A stretch of 64,000 bases of DNA from Nocardioides daejeonensis (GCF_003194585.1 NZ_QHKZ01000011.1:50812-114811); one strand, 5' to 3'. Positions 34,261-43,472 are shown, counted from the first letter of the stretch. The notes: a model not told the origin generated them from the letters alone. A program made the numbers and translations.

Positions 34261-34536
34261 ATGAACAAGAGAGAGCTGATCGAGGCCGTCAGCGCCGGGG
34301 CCGGCCTGGAGCGCGGTGTCGCCGCGGCCGCGCTCGACGCGATGGTCGGCGCCATCACGGGAGCGCTCGTGGCCGGTGAGCGGGTCGCCATCCCGGGGCT
34401 CGGCACCTTCGAGACCCGGGGCCGCGCCGCTCGCACGGGCCGGAACCCGCAGACGGGCGAGCCGATCGAGATCCCGGCCGGTACCGCCGCCGCGTTCAGG
34501 CCGGGGACGGCGCTGCGGCAGGCCGTCAACGCCTGA
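34261..34536 (+). CDS. HU-family DNA-binding protein
   Basis: A 91-residue histone-like protein: MNKRELIEAVSAGAGLERG, GAITGALVAGERVAIPGLGTFETRGRAARTGRNPQTGEPI, ending AAFRPGTALRQAV. The DNA-intercalating Pro in RNPQTGE is present. It lacks the long Lys/Ala-rich tail of the main actinobacterial HU (HupS/Hlp type), so it is a short paralogue. It has a good ribosome binding site (GAAGGAGA) and sits 24 bp after zinc-free L36 in what looks like one Zur-controlled operon, which is unusual. Confidence 0.9.
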   Translation: MNKRELIEAVSAGAGLERGVAAAALDAMVGAITGALVAGERVAIPGLGTFETRGRAARTGRNPQTGEPIEIPAGTAAAFRPGTALRQAVNA

Positions 34537-34593
34537 CATGAGCCCTCGACCCAGACCAGACCAACACGATCGAAACCCCGAGGAAGATCAGGT

Positions 34594-37500
34594 ATGAAGG
34601 CAAGACGCCGCCATCGTATGACCGCTGTTCCGGCCGCTCTCGCGGTCGGTCTCTCCCTGACCGTCGCCGGCGTGGCACTCTCGCCCGCGCAGGCGGAGCC
34701 GCTCCGCACCTTTGCGCTCGACAAGGGCCATCTCGACCTTTTCGAGGTGAGCTACGACGAGGACGCGAACGGCCTGAGGCTGAGCGTGAAGGACGACACC
34801 TATCTCCATGCGTCAGGCCCAGTCCTCCGTGATCCGGCCCAGGTGTCGGTCGTCGTCGACAGCAGCACCGCCGCAGTCGACGTGTCGCAGGTGCCGACCG
34901 CACTCGACTTCCTCAAGGTCGACGGAGACACCGTCTACCAGCTGCCCCAGACCCAGAACCCGAGCCTGCCCTGGCCCGGTTGGTCGACGGAGCGCCTTGT
35001 CCAGACGCTGCCCGGTGGCACGGAGCTGCCGGCGACCGGCCAGCCCGTGCAGCTCGAGGTGGAGATCGACGGTCCGGGCAACGTCTTCACGTGGCAGACC
35101 GGCAGCTTCGGCGGCGTACAGAACATGTACGTCGACACGGTCGATCCCGCCCGCGACGTCATCCCGATCGCGCGCGACGCGCACGTGCACACCAACTGGG
35201 CCTTCACCAAGCCGGGCGACTACCTGCTCACCGTGACGCCGAGCGCGACGACGACCGGCGGCAGCACCCTCTCCGGCGCCAGCGCGAGCTATCACGTCCA
35301 CGTCGGCGACCGCGCCCCCGAGCAGATGCTCCGGATCGAGGGACTCGCCGCCCACTACCACCAGGGCGGCACGATCAACCTCAGCCTGGCTGCGGAGCCG
35401 GCGCTGACCGCGGACGACGACGTGACCTGGGAGTGGCAGTGGCCGGGGACGGACGCCTGGGCGCCCGCGCCCGGCAGCTCCGGTGCCCTCCATCAGGTGA
35501 AGGCGGAGCAGGCGCTCGACGGCGTCAAGGTCCGGGCCACCGTCACGCGCGCCGCTGGTGACCCCATCAGCTCGACGCCGGTGACGATCGACGTCGACGA
35601 CCACGGAGCAGCAGCGCGTCAACGGCTGTCGATCACCGGGCCTGCGACGGTCGAGCAGGGCAAGACGGTGACGTTGGCTCGGGTGCTCCCTGACGACGCC
35701 CCGACGGTCCTGACCCAGCATCGTTGGGAGAGCCGGGCCGACTCCACGGCGGACTGGGAGGTCCTGGCCGGTGACGAGGGCGAGACGCTCTCCTTCACCG
35801 CCACGGCCGCGAGCCAGGGCACCCAGTACCGGGTCTCGCTCCTCAAGCCCACCGGCGAGCTTGCCTATGGGCCCTCGCCGGTGCTCACCCTCGGTGAGCA
35901 GGGGCCGACTCCCGAGCCGGAGCCGGCGCCCGAGCTGGGCGAGCTCGCGGACGAGTACGAGCTGACGCTGCTGGCGCCGACCAACGACGGGGTGAGCGCG
36001 AACGCTCTGGGTATCAACGACGAGGGCGACGTCGTCGGCATCACCCGTCCCACCAGCGCCGCGCAGCCGCAGCGCACGGTGCTCTGGGAGGCTCACGGCG
36101 ACCACTTCCATGCCCACGAGCTGGCCAACTTCGAAGGCTCCTCGTTCTCTCGTGGCTTCGACCTCAACGACGACCTGCAGATCGTGGGCGAGGCGTTCAG
36201 CTCCGGTGGCACATCGGTGCCGATCCGCTGGACGGGCACCGGCGCTCCGCAGTCGGTCGGACTCAACGAGGCAGGCACCGGTGTCCTCAACGACATCAGC
36301 CAGGACGGGGTGGCCGTCGGCACCGCCTCCGGCAAGGCGGTGCGGGTGAGCGACGACGCCACCACGACCCTGCCCGCGCCGGGTGTCGAGGGAGCCACCC
36401 TGAACAGCTACTCGGCGACGACGATCGCTGAGGGGGAGGTGATCGGCGGGCGCGCGTCCCTGAAGCTGGCCGAAGCGTCGGCGAACACGCTGCACGGTGT
36501 TGTCTGGGACGCCGCAGGCCCGCGCCTGCTCGCCACTCCGGAGGGCGGCAGCGCACCGGTCGTGTCGGGCGTCCGCGCCGACGGCTCGGCAGTCGGCAGC
36601 CTGATGCTCGAGTCGTCCGAGCGGGCCGTGCTGTGGAACGAGTCGGGTACGCCGTACCTCCTGGAGCTCCCGGGGGTGGCCGACTACAGCCACGCATCCG
36701 CCAAGAGCGTCGCCGACGGCGTCGTCGTGGGCTACACCTCGAAGTTCGCCGGGAACACCTCCTTCGGCGGTGCGGCGGTCGGCTGGGACGCGGAGGGTGC
36801 GGTCGACCTGAACAGTCGTGTGGTCGACCTGCCGGAGGGAGTCGCGTTGCTGGCGGCTTCCGACGTCAACGCCTCCGGACAGATCGTCGGGAGCGCCAGC
36901 ACGGCCGACGGCCCTCGAGGCTTCGTCCTCACGCCCGTGGCCGAGGCGCTTCACATCGACGGACTCTCCGGGCACTACCACTCCGGTGGTGCGATCACCC
37001 TGACGGCACATCCCGGTCACGACGCCGGCGACTACCGGTGGTCGATGCGCCGCACTGACCAGGCGGACTTCCACCCGATCACCGGCGTCACGGGCGCCAC
37101 GCTCACCCTCACCGCGGAGCAGGCGCTTGATGGAGCCCGCATCAAGGTGGAGCGCGTGGTGGGCGGAGAGACCGTCGCGGCCTCCGAGCCGGTGACCGTC
37201 GAGGTCGACGACCACGGCGCGCCACCGCTGCAGGTGGTCACCGTCGTGGGTGAGTCGAAGCACCGGGCTGGCGATGAGGTGAGGCTGGCTGCGGAGGTGA
37301 ACCCGGCGTCGGTCCTCGACACCTACCAGTGGTTCGTCAAGCCGGCCGGCGAGGAGACCGCGACGCCCATCGACGGGGCCGATTCGGCGGCGTACGTCTT
37401 CCGCGCGGACGCCGAGCGCGACGGCGCCGAACTCAGCGTCGCCGTCGTCGGCGAGGACGGCTCGATCGTCTACGGGCCGTCGGCCCCGCACTCCCTCGTC

Positions 37501-37818
37501 GTCGAGGCGGGCGATCCGACGCCGAAGGTCGCGTCGAAGGTGACGGTCAAGGCCAAGAAGAAGGTGCGGGCCGGCAAGGCGGTGGTCGTCAGGATCGCCG
37601 TGACCGCGCGCGGCGTCACTCCGACGGGCACGGTGACCGTCAAGCTCGCGGGAAGGTCCAAGAGGGTGTCGCTCAATGCCCGAGGCAAGGCGAAGGTCGC
37701 GATCAAGGTGAGCAGGAAGACCAGGGCCGGCACGAAGAAGGTCAAGGTGACCTACCGGGGTGACGCCCGGGTCGCGGCGGGCACGAACAAGACGGCGAGG
37801 GTCAAGGTGACCCGCTGA
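34594..37818 (+). CDS. Secreted multidomain protein: anchored-repeat domain, Ig-like domains and HAF-type repeats
   Basis: A 1074-residue secreted protein with a signal peptide to about residue 30 (SPAQA-EP). It contains one choice-of-anchor M domain (about 40-240; DKGHLDLFE, PQTQNPSLPWPGWSTE, HVHTNWAFTKPG), two Ig-like segments, about 330 residues of HAF/propeller-like repeats (ALGINDEGDVVGITR, GFDLNDDLQIVGEAF, ASDVNASGQIVGSAS), two more Ig-like segments that mirror the first pair (HIDGLSGHYHSGGAITL against RIEGLAAHYHQGGTINL), and a very Lys-rich C-terminal Ig-like domain. There is no LPXTG motif or C-terminal helix, so it is probably wall-bound through its basic end. It ends the Zur-box operon. 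Confidence 0.8.
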   Translation: MKARRRHRMTAVPAALAVGLSLTVAGVALSPAQAEPLRTFALDKGHLDLFEVSYDEDANGLRLSVKDDTYLHASGPVLRDPAQVSVVVDSSTAAVDVSQVPTALDFLKVDGDTVYQLPQTQNPSLPWPGWSTERLVQTLPGGTELPATGQPVQLEVEIDGPGNVFTWQTGSFGGVQNMYVDTVDPARDVIPIARDAHVHTNWAFTKPGDYLLTVTPSATTTGGSTLSGASASYHVHVGDRAPEQMLRIEGLAAHYHQGGTINLSLAAEPALTADDDVTWEWQWPGTDAWAPAPGSSGALHQVKAEQALDGVKVRATVTRAAGDPISSTPVTIDVDDHGAAARQRLSITGPATVEQGKTVTLARVLPDDAPTVLTQHRWESRADSTADWEVLAGDEGETLSFTATAASQGTQYRVSLLKPTGELAYGPSPVLTLGEQGPTPEPEPAPELGELADEYELTLLAPTNDGVSANALGINDEGDVVGITRPTSAAQPQRTVLWEAHGDHFHAHELANFEGSSFSRGFDLNDDLQIVGEAFSSGGTSVPIRWTGTGAPQSVGLNEAGTGVLNDISQDGVAVGTASGKAVRVSDDATTTLPAPGVEGATLNSYSATTIAEGEVIGGRASLKLAEASANTLHGVVWDAAGPRLLATPEGGSAPVVSGVRADGSAVGSLMLESSERAVLWNESGTPYLLELPGVADYSHASAKSVADGVVVGYTSKFAGNTSFGGAAVGWDAEGAVDLNSRVVDLPEGVALLAASDVNASGQIVGSASTADGPRGFVLTPVAEALHIDGLSGHYHSGGAITLTAHPGHDAGDYRWSMRRTDQADFHPITGVTGATLTLTAEQALDGARIKVERVVGGETVAASEPVTVEVDDHGAPPLQVVTVVGESKHRAGDEVRLAAEVNPASVLDTYQWFVKPAGEETATPIDGADSAAYVFRADAERDGAELSVAVVGEDGSIVYGPSAPHSLVVEAGDPTPKVASKVTVKAKKKVRAGKAVVVRIAVTARGVTPTGTVTVKLAGRSKRVSLNARGKAKVAIKVSRKTRAGTKKVKVTYRGDARVAAGTNKTARVKVTR

Positions 37819-37862
37819 CGAACAGGCTCCTGCCCCCGAGCGGGGTCGGAGCGCCGAGACAG

Positions 37863-37902
37863 CTGTGGCCGTGACATCCCAGGTGGGGCGTCACGGCCAC
37901 AG
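37863..37902. terminator. Bidirectional terminator between the anchored-repeat gene and zur
   Basis: Perfect 13-bp arms (CTGTGGCCGTGAC at 37863-37875 and its complement at 37890-37902) lie between the two convergent genes, 19 bp before the stop of the regulator. Confidence 0.75.
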
Positions 37903-37920
37903 CCCGTGCGTGGCGTCCGG

Positions 37921-38346
37921 TCAGCTCGACGTGGAGCAGCTCGGGCAGAGGCCGAACAGCTCCACGACGTGCTCCACCTGCGTGAAGCGGTTCTCCTCAG
38001 CCGCCTTGGCTGCCCACTTCTCGACGCTCGGCCCGTCGAGCTCGACGGTCAGGCCGCAGTCGCGGCAGACCAGGTGGTGGTGGTGTCGGGGACCGCACTT
38101 GCGATACAGGGTCTCGCTGTCGTTGACCCGGACGGCGTCGATCTCACCGGCGGCGTGCATCGCCTGCAACGTGCGGTAGATCGTGGCGAGCCCGATCTTG
38201 TCGCCACCGGCCCGCAGCTCGTCGTGGAGCTGCTGCGCACTCAGGAAGGAGTCGCCGTTCTCGAGATGCTCACGCAGGGCTCGGCGCTGCCGGGTGTCGC
38301 GCCGACCCGACTCGGAGAACGCCCGTGGTGCGGTCTGATTCGGCAT
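37921..38346 (-). CDS. zur: Fur-family regulator, probable Zur
   Basis: A 141-residue repressor with an N-terminal winged helix (RRDTRQRRALREHLENGDSFLSAQQLHDEL, TIYRTLQAM) and a C-terminal metal domain with HHHHLVCRDCG, ENRFTQVEHVVELFGLCPSC: two CxxC pairs for the structural zinc, plus His-rich sensing sites. Position next to a zinc transporter and zinc-free ribosomal proteins makes Zur the likely identity. I chose ATG 38346; ATG 38355 would add three residues. No Zur box is seen at its own promoter. Confidence 0.85.
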   Translation of the reverse strand: MPNQTAPRAFSESGRRDTRQRRALREHLENGDSFLSAQQLHDELRAGGDKIGLATIYRTLQAMHAAGEIDAVRVNDSETLYRKCGPRHHHHLVCRDCGLTVELDGPSVEKWAAKAAEENRFTQVEHVVELFGLCPSCSTSS

Positions 38347-38449
38347 GCGAGCCATGCTACGGCGTCGGCGGTACGGGGTTCCGGTCGCTCGTCGGCGTCG
38401 CTCGCATGGCACGCTGAGGCGTCGATGACGCAGGAGGGACGAGGGCTTC

Positions 38450-39610
38450 ATGGGGCACCACCACGGCCGGCACGCGGCACCGGAGACCCGCACGATGCTT
38501 CGGGTGGCGCTGTGGATCGTCGGGCCCCTCGCCCTGCTGACGCTGATCTCGATGGTCTGGCTCTGGCCGACCGACGGGGTGTCACGGCCCGAGGAGGGAG
38601 CCTCGGAGGAGTTCAAGGCGCGCATCACGGCTCTCCATGCTGAGCCCTGCGCGGAGAAGCTGGTGGACGACGTCAACGGCTGTGGCCGGGTGACGATCGA
38701 GCTGGAGAGCGGTCCTGATCGCGGCAGCGTCCGTGAAGTGGCGATGCCCAACGGGCCGGGAGCGCCGATCATCGACGACGGCGACGACGTGCTGGTGATC
38801 GTCAGCGCCAGTCCCGACGGCGAGGTCTACTCGATCACCGACCACCAGCGCGGCCCCGAGCTCTGGATCCTGTGTGCGGCGTTCGTCCTGGTGCTCCTGG
38901 TCTTCGGCAGGTGGCGCGGCCTCACCGCCCTGGCTGGCCTGGTGGTGACCTTCGCCGTCCTGCTCCTCTTCGTGGTGCCGGCGCTTCTCGCGGGTGAGTC
39001 GCCCTTGCTGGTTGCGATCGTCGCGTCGGCAGCGATCACCCTGGTCGTGCTGTACCTCACCCACGGTCTCTCGCTCGCGACGACGGTCGCCGTTCTCGGC
39101 ACGCTGGCCAGCCTCGCGCTGACCGGCGTGCTGGCGTTGCTCTCGGTCGCGCTGCTGAACCTGAGCGGCGTGACCGACGACGTCGCGACCGCCGTCGTCA
39201 TGATGCACGGGATCGACATGAGGGGACTGCTCATCGCGAGCATCGTGATCGGCTCGCTCGGTGTGCTGGACGACGTGACCGTCACCCAGTCGGCCACCGT
39301 CGCTGAGCTGGCCCATGCCAACCCCGCCTATCGGTTCAGGGAGCTCTATCGGGCCGCCAGCCGGGTTGGCCGCTCCCACATCGCCTCGGTCGTCAACACC
39401 ATCGTCCTGGCGTACGCCGGCTCCTCGCTCCCCCTCCTCGTGCTCATCGTCGCCAACAACAGCTCCTTGAGCGACGTCGTGACCACGCAGCTGATCGCCC
39501 AGGAGGTGGTGCGCAGTGCCGTTGCCACCATCGGCCTCATCGCGGCGGTGCCGTTGACGACCGCGCTGGCGGCGCTGGCCGTGCGGACCTCGCAGCCGCG
39601 GACCGGCTGA
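38450..39610 (+). CDS. YibE/F family membrane protein
   Basis: A 386-residue protein. A His-rich N-terminus (GHHHGRHA) precedes the first membrane helix; a soluble extracytoplasmic domain of about 80 residues follows (LHAEPCAEKLVDDVNGCGRVTIELESG); then come seven membrane segments with the YibE/F motifs VLDDVTVTQSATVAEL and VGRSHIASVVNTIVLAYAGSSLP. The function is unknown. The His-rich start and location next to zur make a link to metal homeostasis possible. AGGAGGG precedes the ATG. Confidence 0.85.
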   Translation: MGHHHGRHAAPETRTMLRVALWIVGPLALLTLISMVWLWPTDGVSRPEEGASEEFKARITALHAEPCAEKLVDDVNGCGRVTIELESGPDRGSVREVAMPNGPGAPIIDDGDDVLVIVSASPDGEVYSITDHQRGPELWILCAAFVLVLLVFGRWRGLTALAGLVVTFAVLLLFVVPALLAGESPLLVAIVASAAITLVVLYLTHGLSLATTVAVLGTLASLALTGVLALLSVALLNLSGVTDDVATAVVMMHGIDMRGLLIASIVIGSLGVLDDVTVTQSATVAELAHANPAYRFRELYRAASRVGRSHIASVVNTIVLAYAGSSLPLLVLIVANNSSLSDVVTTQLIAQEVVRSAVATIGLIAAVPLTTALAALAVRTSQPRTG

Positions 39611-39657
39611 GCGGCCGGTCGGCTCCCCGGTTCGAGCAGCCCGGTAGCGTCGGTCCT

Positions 39658-40005
39658 GTGCTGCAGGTGACGCGCGAGGAGTTCGAGGCCCTGGTCGACC
39701 GAGCCCTCGACGAGATCCCCGAGGAGCTGACCCGCTGGGTGCACAACGTCGTGGTGCTCGTCGAGGACGAGCCGCCGCCGGAGGAGCCGGACCTGCTCGG
39801 CCTCTACGACGGCGTCGCGCTCACGGAGCGAGGCGCCAACCATGCGGAGCTGCCGGATCGGATCTTCATCTACCGCAGGCCGTTGCTGGAGTTCTGCCAC
39901 GATGTCGAGGACCTGGTGGAGCAGGTGCGGATCACCGTGGTGCACGAGGTCGCTCACCATTTCGGCATCGACGACGAGCGGCTGCACGAACTGGGCTACG
40001 ACTAG
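39658..40005 (+). CDS. Small zincin-like metallopeptidase (PF06262)
   Basis: A 115-residue protein starting VTREEFEALVDRALDEIPEEL after the first residues, with RIFIYRRPLLEFC and the metalloprotease motif HEVAHHFGI (HExxH at 96-100) followed by DDERLHELGYD, as in the zinicin-like family. The substrate is unknown. A TAGCGT hexamer ends seven bases before the GTG and there is no Shine-Dalgarno, so the transcript is probably leaderless. Confidence 0.9.
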   Translation: MLQVTREEFEALVDRALDEIPEELTRWVHNVVVLVEDEPPPEEPDLLGLYDGVALTERGANHAELPDRIFIYRRPLLEFCHDVEDLVEQVRITVVHEVAHHFGIDDERLHELGYD

Positions 40006-40096
40006 GCAACGGCCTAGGGAGGTGCTGGTCGACGTCCCCGGCGCAGCAGGCGAGAACGTTCAGCGGCTCCCGGGACCACCGAAGATGGTCGCGAGA

Positions 40097-41011
40097 TCAG
40101 GAGCGAGGTTGCGCCGCCGGCCGCCCGGGCTCCCAGGGGATCGGCTCCGCCCCGTGCGCCTGCGCCACCATCTCGCTGAAGAACCACCGCTGGAAGTCGA
40201 TCCCCTCGGGCGTCGCAGCCGGCGTGAGCATCCGCTCGGAGCGACAGAAGGCATCGGCCAGGTCGAGCACACCGGCCATCTGCTCCAGCACCGGGGCCGC
40301 GTCGGCAGGTAGCCGCACCATCCGGTCGCGCGCGCCTACCTCCACGGCGAGCGCCGAGAAACCCTCGGCGTGCCCCACCTGCTCGGAGAAGGTGCTGAGC
40401 AGGTCGGAGAGCTGTCGCGCCATCGGGTACGTCGTCTCATGGGCCAGGGCCAGCAGGCGCAGTTCGCGCTGCAGGTCGCGGAAGTGGCGCACCCACGCGG
40501 CGTACTGCCGGGTGGGGAAGTTGAGGAGCCACACCTCGAACGCCGCCTCCCGCTCCGCGGCCCGCGGAGTGCTCGGCTCGACCTCGTAGACCTCGCCGAG
40601 GAAGGTGGGGTGCTCGATGAGGCCCGCGGAGGGTTCGAACCACACGGTCTTGCCGTCCGAGCGGATGTAGGCGCCCCAGGCGGTGGAGCTCATGGCCACC
40701 AGCGTGAGTCCGCGGCCGATCGTCGAGAGCAGGTCGTCGTCGGCGCCGCCGCGAGGATGCGGGATCGGTGGGGCAGCCGAGCCGTCGGAGACCTCGAAGC
40801 GGGGGTGCGCAGGCGTGCCGTGCACGCTCAGCCGGATCGGGGGCACGGCGTGCAGCAGGGCGTTGGTGACCAGCTCGGAGATGGCGAGCTCGGCCGAGGC
40901 GACCAGGTCGGGCCGGCCCAGGTGAAGGCACGCCTCAGCGGCCCAGCGTCGCGCGTCCTTCGCGGACTGCGGGCTGGCTTCCAGCGTCATGGTCGACTCG
41001 TTCAGTGACAC
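40097..41011 (-). CDS. RsbW-like ATP-binding protein with C-terminal helical domain
   Basis: A 304-residue protein. The first ~130 residues form a HATPase_c_2 domain of the anti-sigma-factor kinase type: SAELAISELVTNALLHAVPP (N-box) and SDGSAAPPIPHPRGGADDD, followed by GRGLTLVAMSSTAWGAY (G-box). The remaining ~170 residues are helical (FPTRQYAAWVRHFRDLQREL) with no recognised motif. It may regulate a sigma factor or a phosphatase partner. The start is uncertain: GTG 41011 has GGAAGG close by; ATG 40990 is the alternative. Confidence 0.75.
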   Translation of the reverse strand: MSLNESTMTLEASPQSAKDARRWAAEACLHLGRPDLVASAELAISELVTNALLHAVPPIRLSVHGTPAHPRFEVSDGSAAPPIPHPRGGADDDLLSTIGRGLTLVAMSSTAWGAYIRSDGKTVWFEPSAGLIEHPTFLGEVYEVEPSTPRAAEREAAFEVWLLNFPTRQYAAWVRHFRDLQRELRLLALAHETTYPMARQLSDLLSTFSEQVGHAEGFSALAVEVGARDRMVRLPADAAPVLEQMAGVLDLADAFCRSERMLTPAATPEGIDFQRWFFSEMVAQAHGAEPIPWEPGRPAAQPRS

Positions 41012-41267
41012 ATGCCTTCCACCCGTCGACCGGCTCAGCGGTGCCGGTCGACCGACCTCGTACCCACCCCTCGTCGGTTGAAACCACTACCTTCTGAGAA
41101 CAACGACCGGAGACGTGCCCGGGGGCACCCAGGGGTGATGTGAGTCGCAGTCGGGGCGCCCGTGAGCGGGGCGGGTGGCGGCGTACCCCCGTGCCGATTC
41201 GGCAGGCGTCCCGCCGAGTGGGACACTGGTGCACGGATCCACTGGCAGCAGAAAGGCCCGCGAGGGA

Positions 41268-42746
41268 ATGACAACCGGCACTACCGGCAAGCACAAGGTC
41301 GTCGTCATCGGCTCGGGTTTCGGTGGCCTCTTCACCACCAAGGCCCTGCGACGCTCCGACGTCGAGGTGACCATGGTCGCGAAGACCACCCACCACCTCT
41401 TCCAGCCCCTGCTCTACCAGGTCGCCACCGGCATCCTCTCCCAGGGCGAGATCGCTCCGCCGACCCGCGAGGTGCTGGCGAAGCAGAAGAACGCCCAGGT
41501 GCTGCTCGGCACCGTCACCGGCATCGACCTCGAGGCGCGTACGGTCACCCACCACGTGCTCGGTCGCGAGACGGTGACCGACTACGACACTCTCGTGGTT
41601 GCCGCCGGCGCCAGCCAGTCCTACTTCGGCAACGACCAGTTCGCCGAGTTCGCGCCCGGCATGAAGAGCATCGACGACGCGCTCGAGCTGCGTGGCCGTA
41701 TCTTCGGTGCCTTCGAGATGGCCGAGAACGCCGCCCAGCGCGGCGAGCCCACCGAGCATCTGCTCACCTTCGTCGTCGTCGGTGCCGGTCCGACGGGCGT
41801 CGAGATGGCCGGTCAGATCGCCGAGCTCGCCCACAAGACGCTGCGTCGAGACTTCCGCGCGATCGACACCCGCAAGGCGCGGGTGATCCTGCTGGACGCC
41901 GCCCCCCAGGTGCTGCCGCCCTTCGGTGCCAAGCTCGGCGCCAAGGCGAAGGCCGAGCTGGAGAAGATCGGGGTCGAGGTGCAGCTCGGCGCGATGGTCA
42001 CCGCCGTCGACGAGCGTGGCCTGGAGGTCAAGGACAAGGACGGCACCGTCCGGCGCATCGACTCCGTCGCCAAGATCTGGGCGGCGGGCGTGCAGGCCAA
42101 CCCGCTGGGCAAGACGCTCTCGGAGCAGACCGGTGCGCCCCTGGACCGGGCCGGCCGCATCGCCGTCAACCCGGACCTCACGCTGCCGGGGCACCCCGAG
42201 GTCTTCGTGCTCGGCGACATGATCAACCTGGACCACCTCCCGGGCGTCGCCCAGGTCGCCATCCAAGGTGGCAAGTTCGCCGCGAAGGAGATCGACAACC
42301 GTCTCCGCGGTCACGCGCCGCAGGGCCCGTTCAAGTACTTCGACAAGGGCTCGATGGCGATCATCAGCAAGTTCCGCGCGGTCGCCAGCGTGGGCAGCCT
42401 GAAGCTCAACGGCCTGCTGGCCTGGCTGATGTGGCTGGTCGTGCACCTGATCTACCTGACCGGCTTCAAGAACCGGGTGGGTGCGTTGCTGAGCTGGGCG
42501 ATCACCTTCGTCGGCAACGACCGCTCCGAGCGGACCGTCACCGAGCAGCAGATCTTCGCGCGGATGGCGCTGGAGCGGCTCGAAGGTGGCGCCACCGACC
42601 TGGTCAGCGAACCCGGCGAGATGGACGCACTCATCGCCGAGCGCGATGCCGAACGTCGCGCCGAGCTCGAAGCGGTCGCCGCCGAGGAGTCGCGGCTCAC
42701 CGACGAGGGTGCCCGCGGCGTTCCGGGTCAGCCGACCCGGGTCTGA
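41268..42746 (+). CDS. ndh: Type II NADH dehydrogenase
   Basis: A 492-residue membrane-associated flavoprotein that passes electrons from NADH to quinone without pumping protons. It has an FAD-binding motif in VVVIGSGFGGLFTTKAL, HHLFQPLLYQVATGILS, NADH-binding VVVGAGPTGVEMAGQIAEL, and the second FAD motif VFVLGDMINLDHLPGVAQVAIQGG. A hydrophobic C-terminal region (GLLAWLMWLVVHLIYLTGFKNR) anchors it. Upstream in-frame codons exist, but the ATG at 41268 matches family N-termini. Confidence 0.92.
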   Translation: MTTGTTGKHKVVVIGSGFGGLFTTKALRRSDVEVTMVAKTTHHLFQPLLYQVATGILSQGEIAPPTREVLAKQKNAQVLLGTVTGIDLEARTVTHHVLGRETVTDYDTLVVAAGASQSYFGNDQFAEFAPGMKSIDDALELRGRIFGAFEMAENAAQRGEPTEHLLTFVVVGAGPTGVEMAGQIAELAHKTLRRDFRAIDTRKARVILLDAAPQVLPPFGAKLGAKAKAELEKIGVEVQLGAMVTAVDERGLEVKDKDGTVRRIDSVAKIWAAGVQANPLGKTLSEQTGAPLDRAGRIAVNPDLTLPGHPEVFVLGDMINLDHLPGVAQVAIQGGKFAAKEIDNRLRGHAPQGPFKYFDKGSMAIISKFRAVASVGSLKLNGLLAWLMWLVVHLIYLTGFKNRVGALLSWAITFVGNDRSERTVTEQQIFARMALERLEGGATDLVSEPGEMDALIAERDAERRAELEAVAAEESRLTDEGARGVPGQPTRV

Positions 42747-42767
42747 CTCCTCGGAGCCCTGCCGCGG

Positions 42768-43415
42768 TTACTCGAAGCGTTCGGGGGTCGCGCCCTCCCG
42801 CGCCCAGCGCGGGAGGATGAAGATGCCTTCAGCCTCGACCGTCACGCCCTCCGCGTCGGAGATCGCTCCGCTCACGAAGGTCTTGTAGCCCTCGGTGCGC
42901 GAGATCCACGCCTCCACGCGGAGGTCGCCCAACGGCGTACCCCGGCGGTAGCGGAGGGTGAGTGTGCCGGTCATGCCGGGGGAGCCGCCTGCAGCCGCGG
43001 CCTCGCCGGCGAGCTGGTCGAGGATCAAGGCGCTGACCCCACCGTGCACGAGCCCCGGCGGGCCTTCGTACGCCGCTCCGAGGTGGATGTCGGCCCACGC
43101 GCGGCCCTCCGGGCTGTGCTTCACGTGGACGGGCGGGGCGACGGCGTTGCGGAGACCGACGACGGCGTTCCCGTGACCGCGCACGGTGCCGTCGGCGGTG
43201 TGGCTGACCCCGAAGGAGCCGGGGATCTGGCTGGCGCGCAGACGGGCGGTGAGCGCCTCGACCTCCGCGGTGACCGCCATCATCTCCTCGTCCGCGACGG
43301 TCGAGCGGATCACCGCGTCGACCAGCCCGCGGGTGGCTTCAGCGAGGCCCCCGGCGACCTTGCGCTCGCGCTCGAGCTCGTCGGAGGTCAGGTCATCGAT
43401 GCGCTCGTCGAACAT
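42768..43415 (-). CDS. PaaI-type hotdog thioesterase
   Basis: A 215-residue protein. The C-terminal half is a hotdog domain with the PaaI motif GPPGLVHGGVSALILDQLAGEA and LRYRRGTPLGDLRVEAWI; the N-terminal ~75 residues are a helical extension often seen in actinobacterial members. It would hydrolyse an acyl-CoA or related thioester. I chose ATG 43415 over GTG 43424. It is convergent with ndh. Confidence 0.82.
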   Translation of the reverse strand: MFDERIDDLTSDELERERKVAGGLAEATRGLVDAVIRSTVADEEMMAVTAEVEALTARLRASQIPGSFGVSHTADGTVRGHGNAVVGLRNAVAPPVHVKHSPEGRAWADIHLGAAYEGPPGLVHGGVSALILDQLAGEAAAAGGSPGMTGTLTLRYRRGTPLGDLRVEAWISRTEGYKTFVSGAISDAEGVTVEAEGIFILPRWAREGATPERFE

Positions 43416-43472
43416 GATTCGCACTGTAGGTGCTCGCCGGCGCGCCTGGTGGCGGCATCCCGGTGATGCTGG

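Noticed and set aside
34813..37491. Minus-strand open frame of 892 codons opposite the anchored-repeat/HAF protein
   Set aside because: It has no domain pattern; the plus-strand frame has a signal peptide and recognisable repeats.
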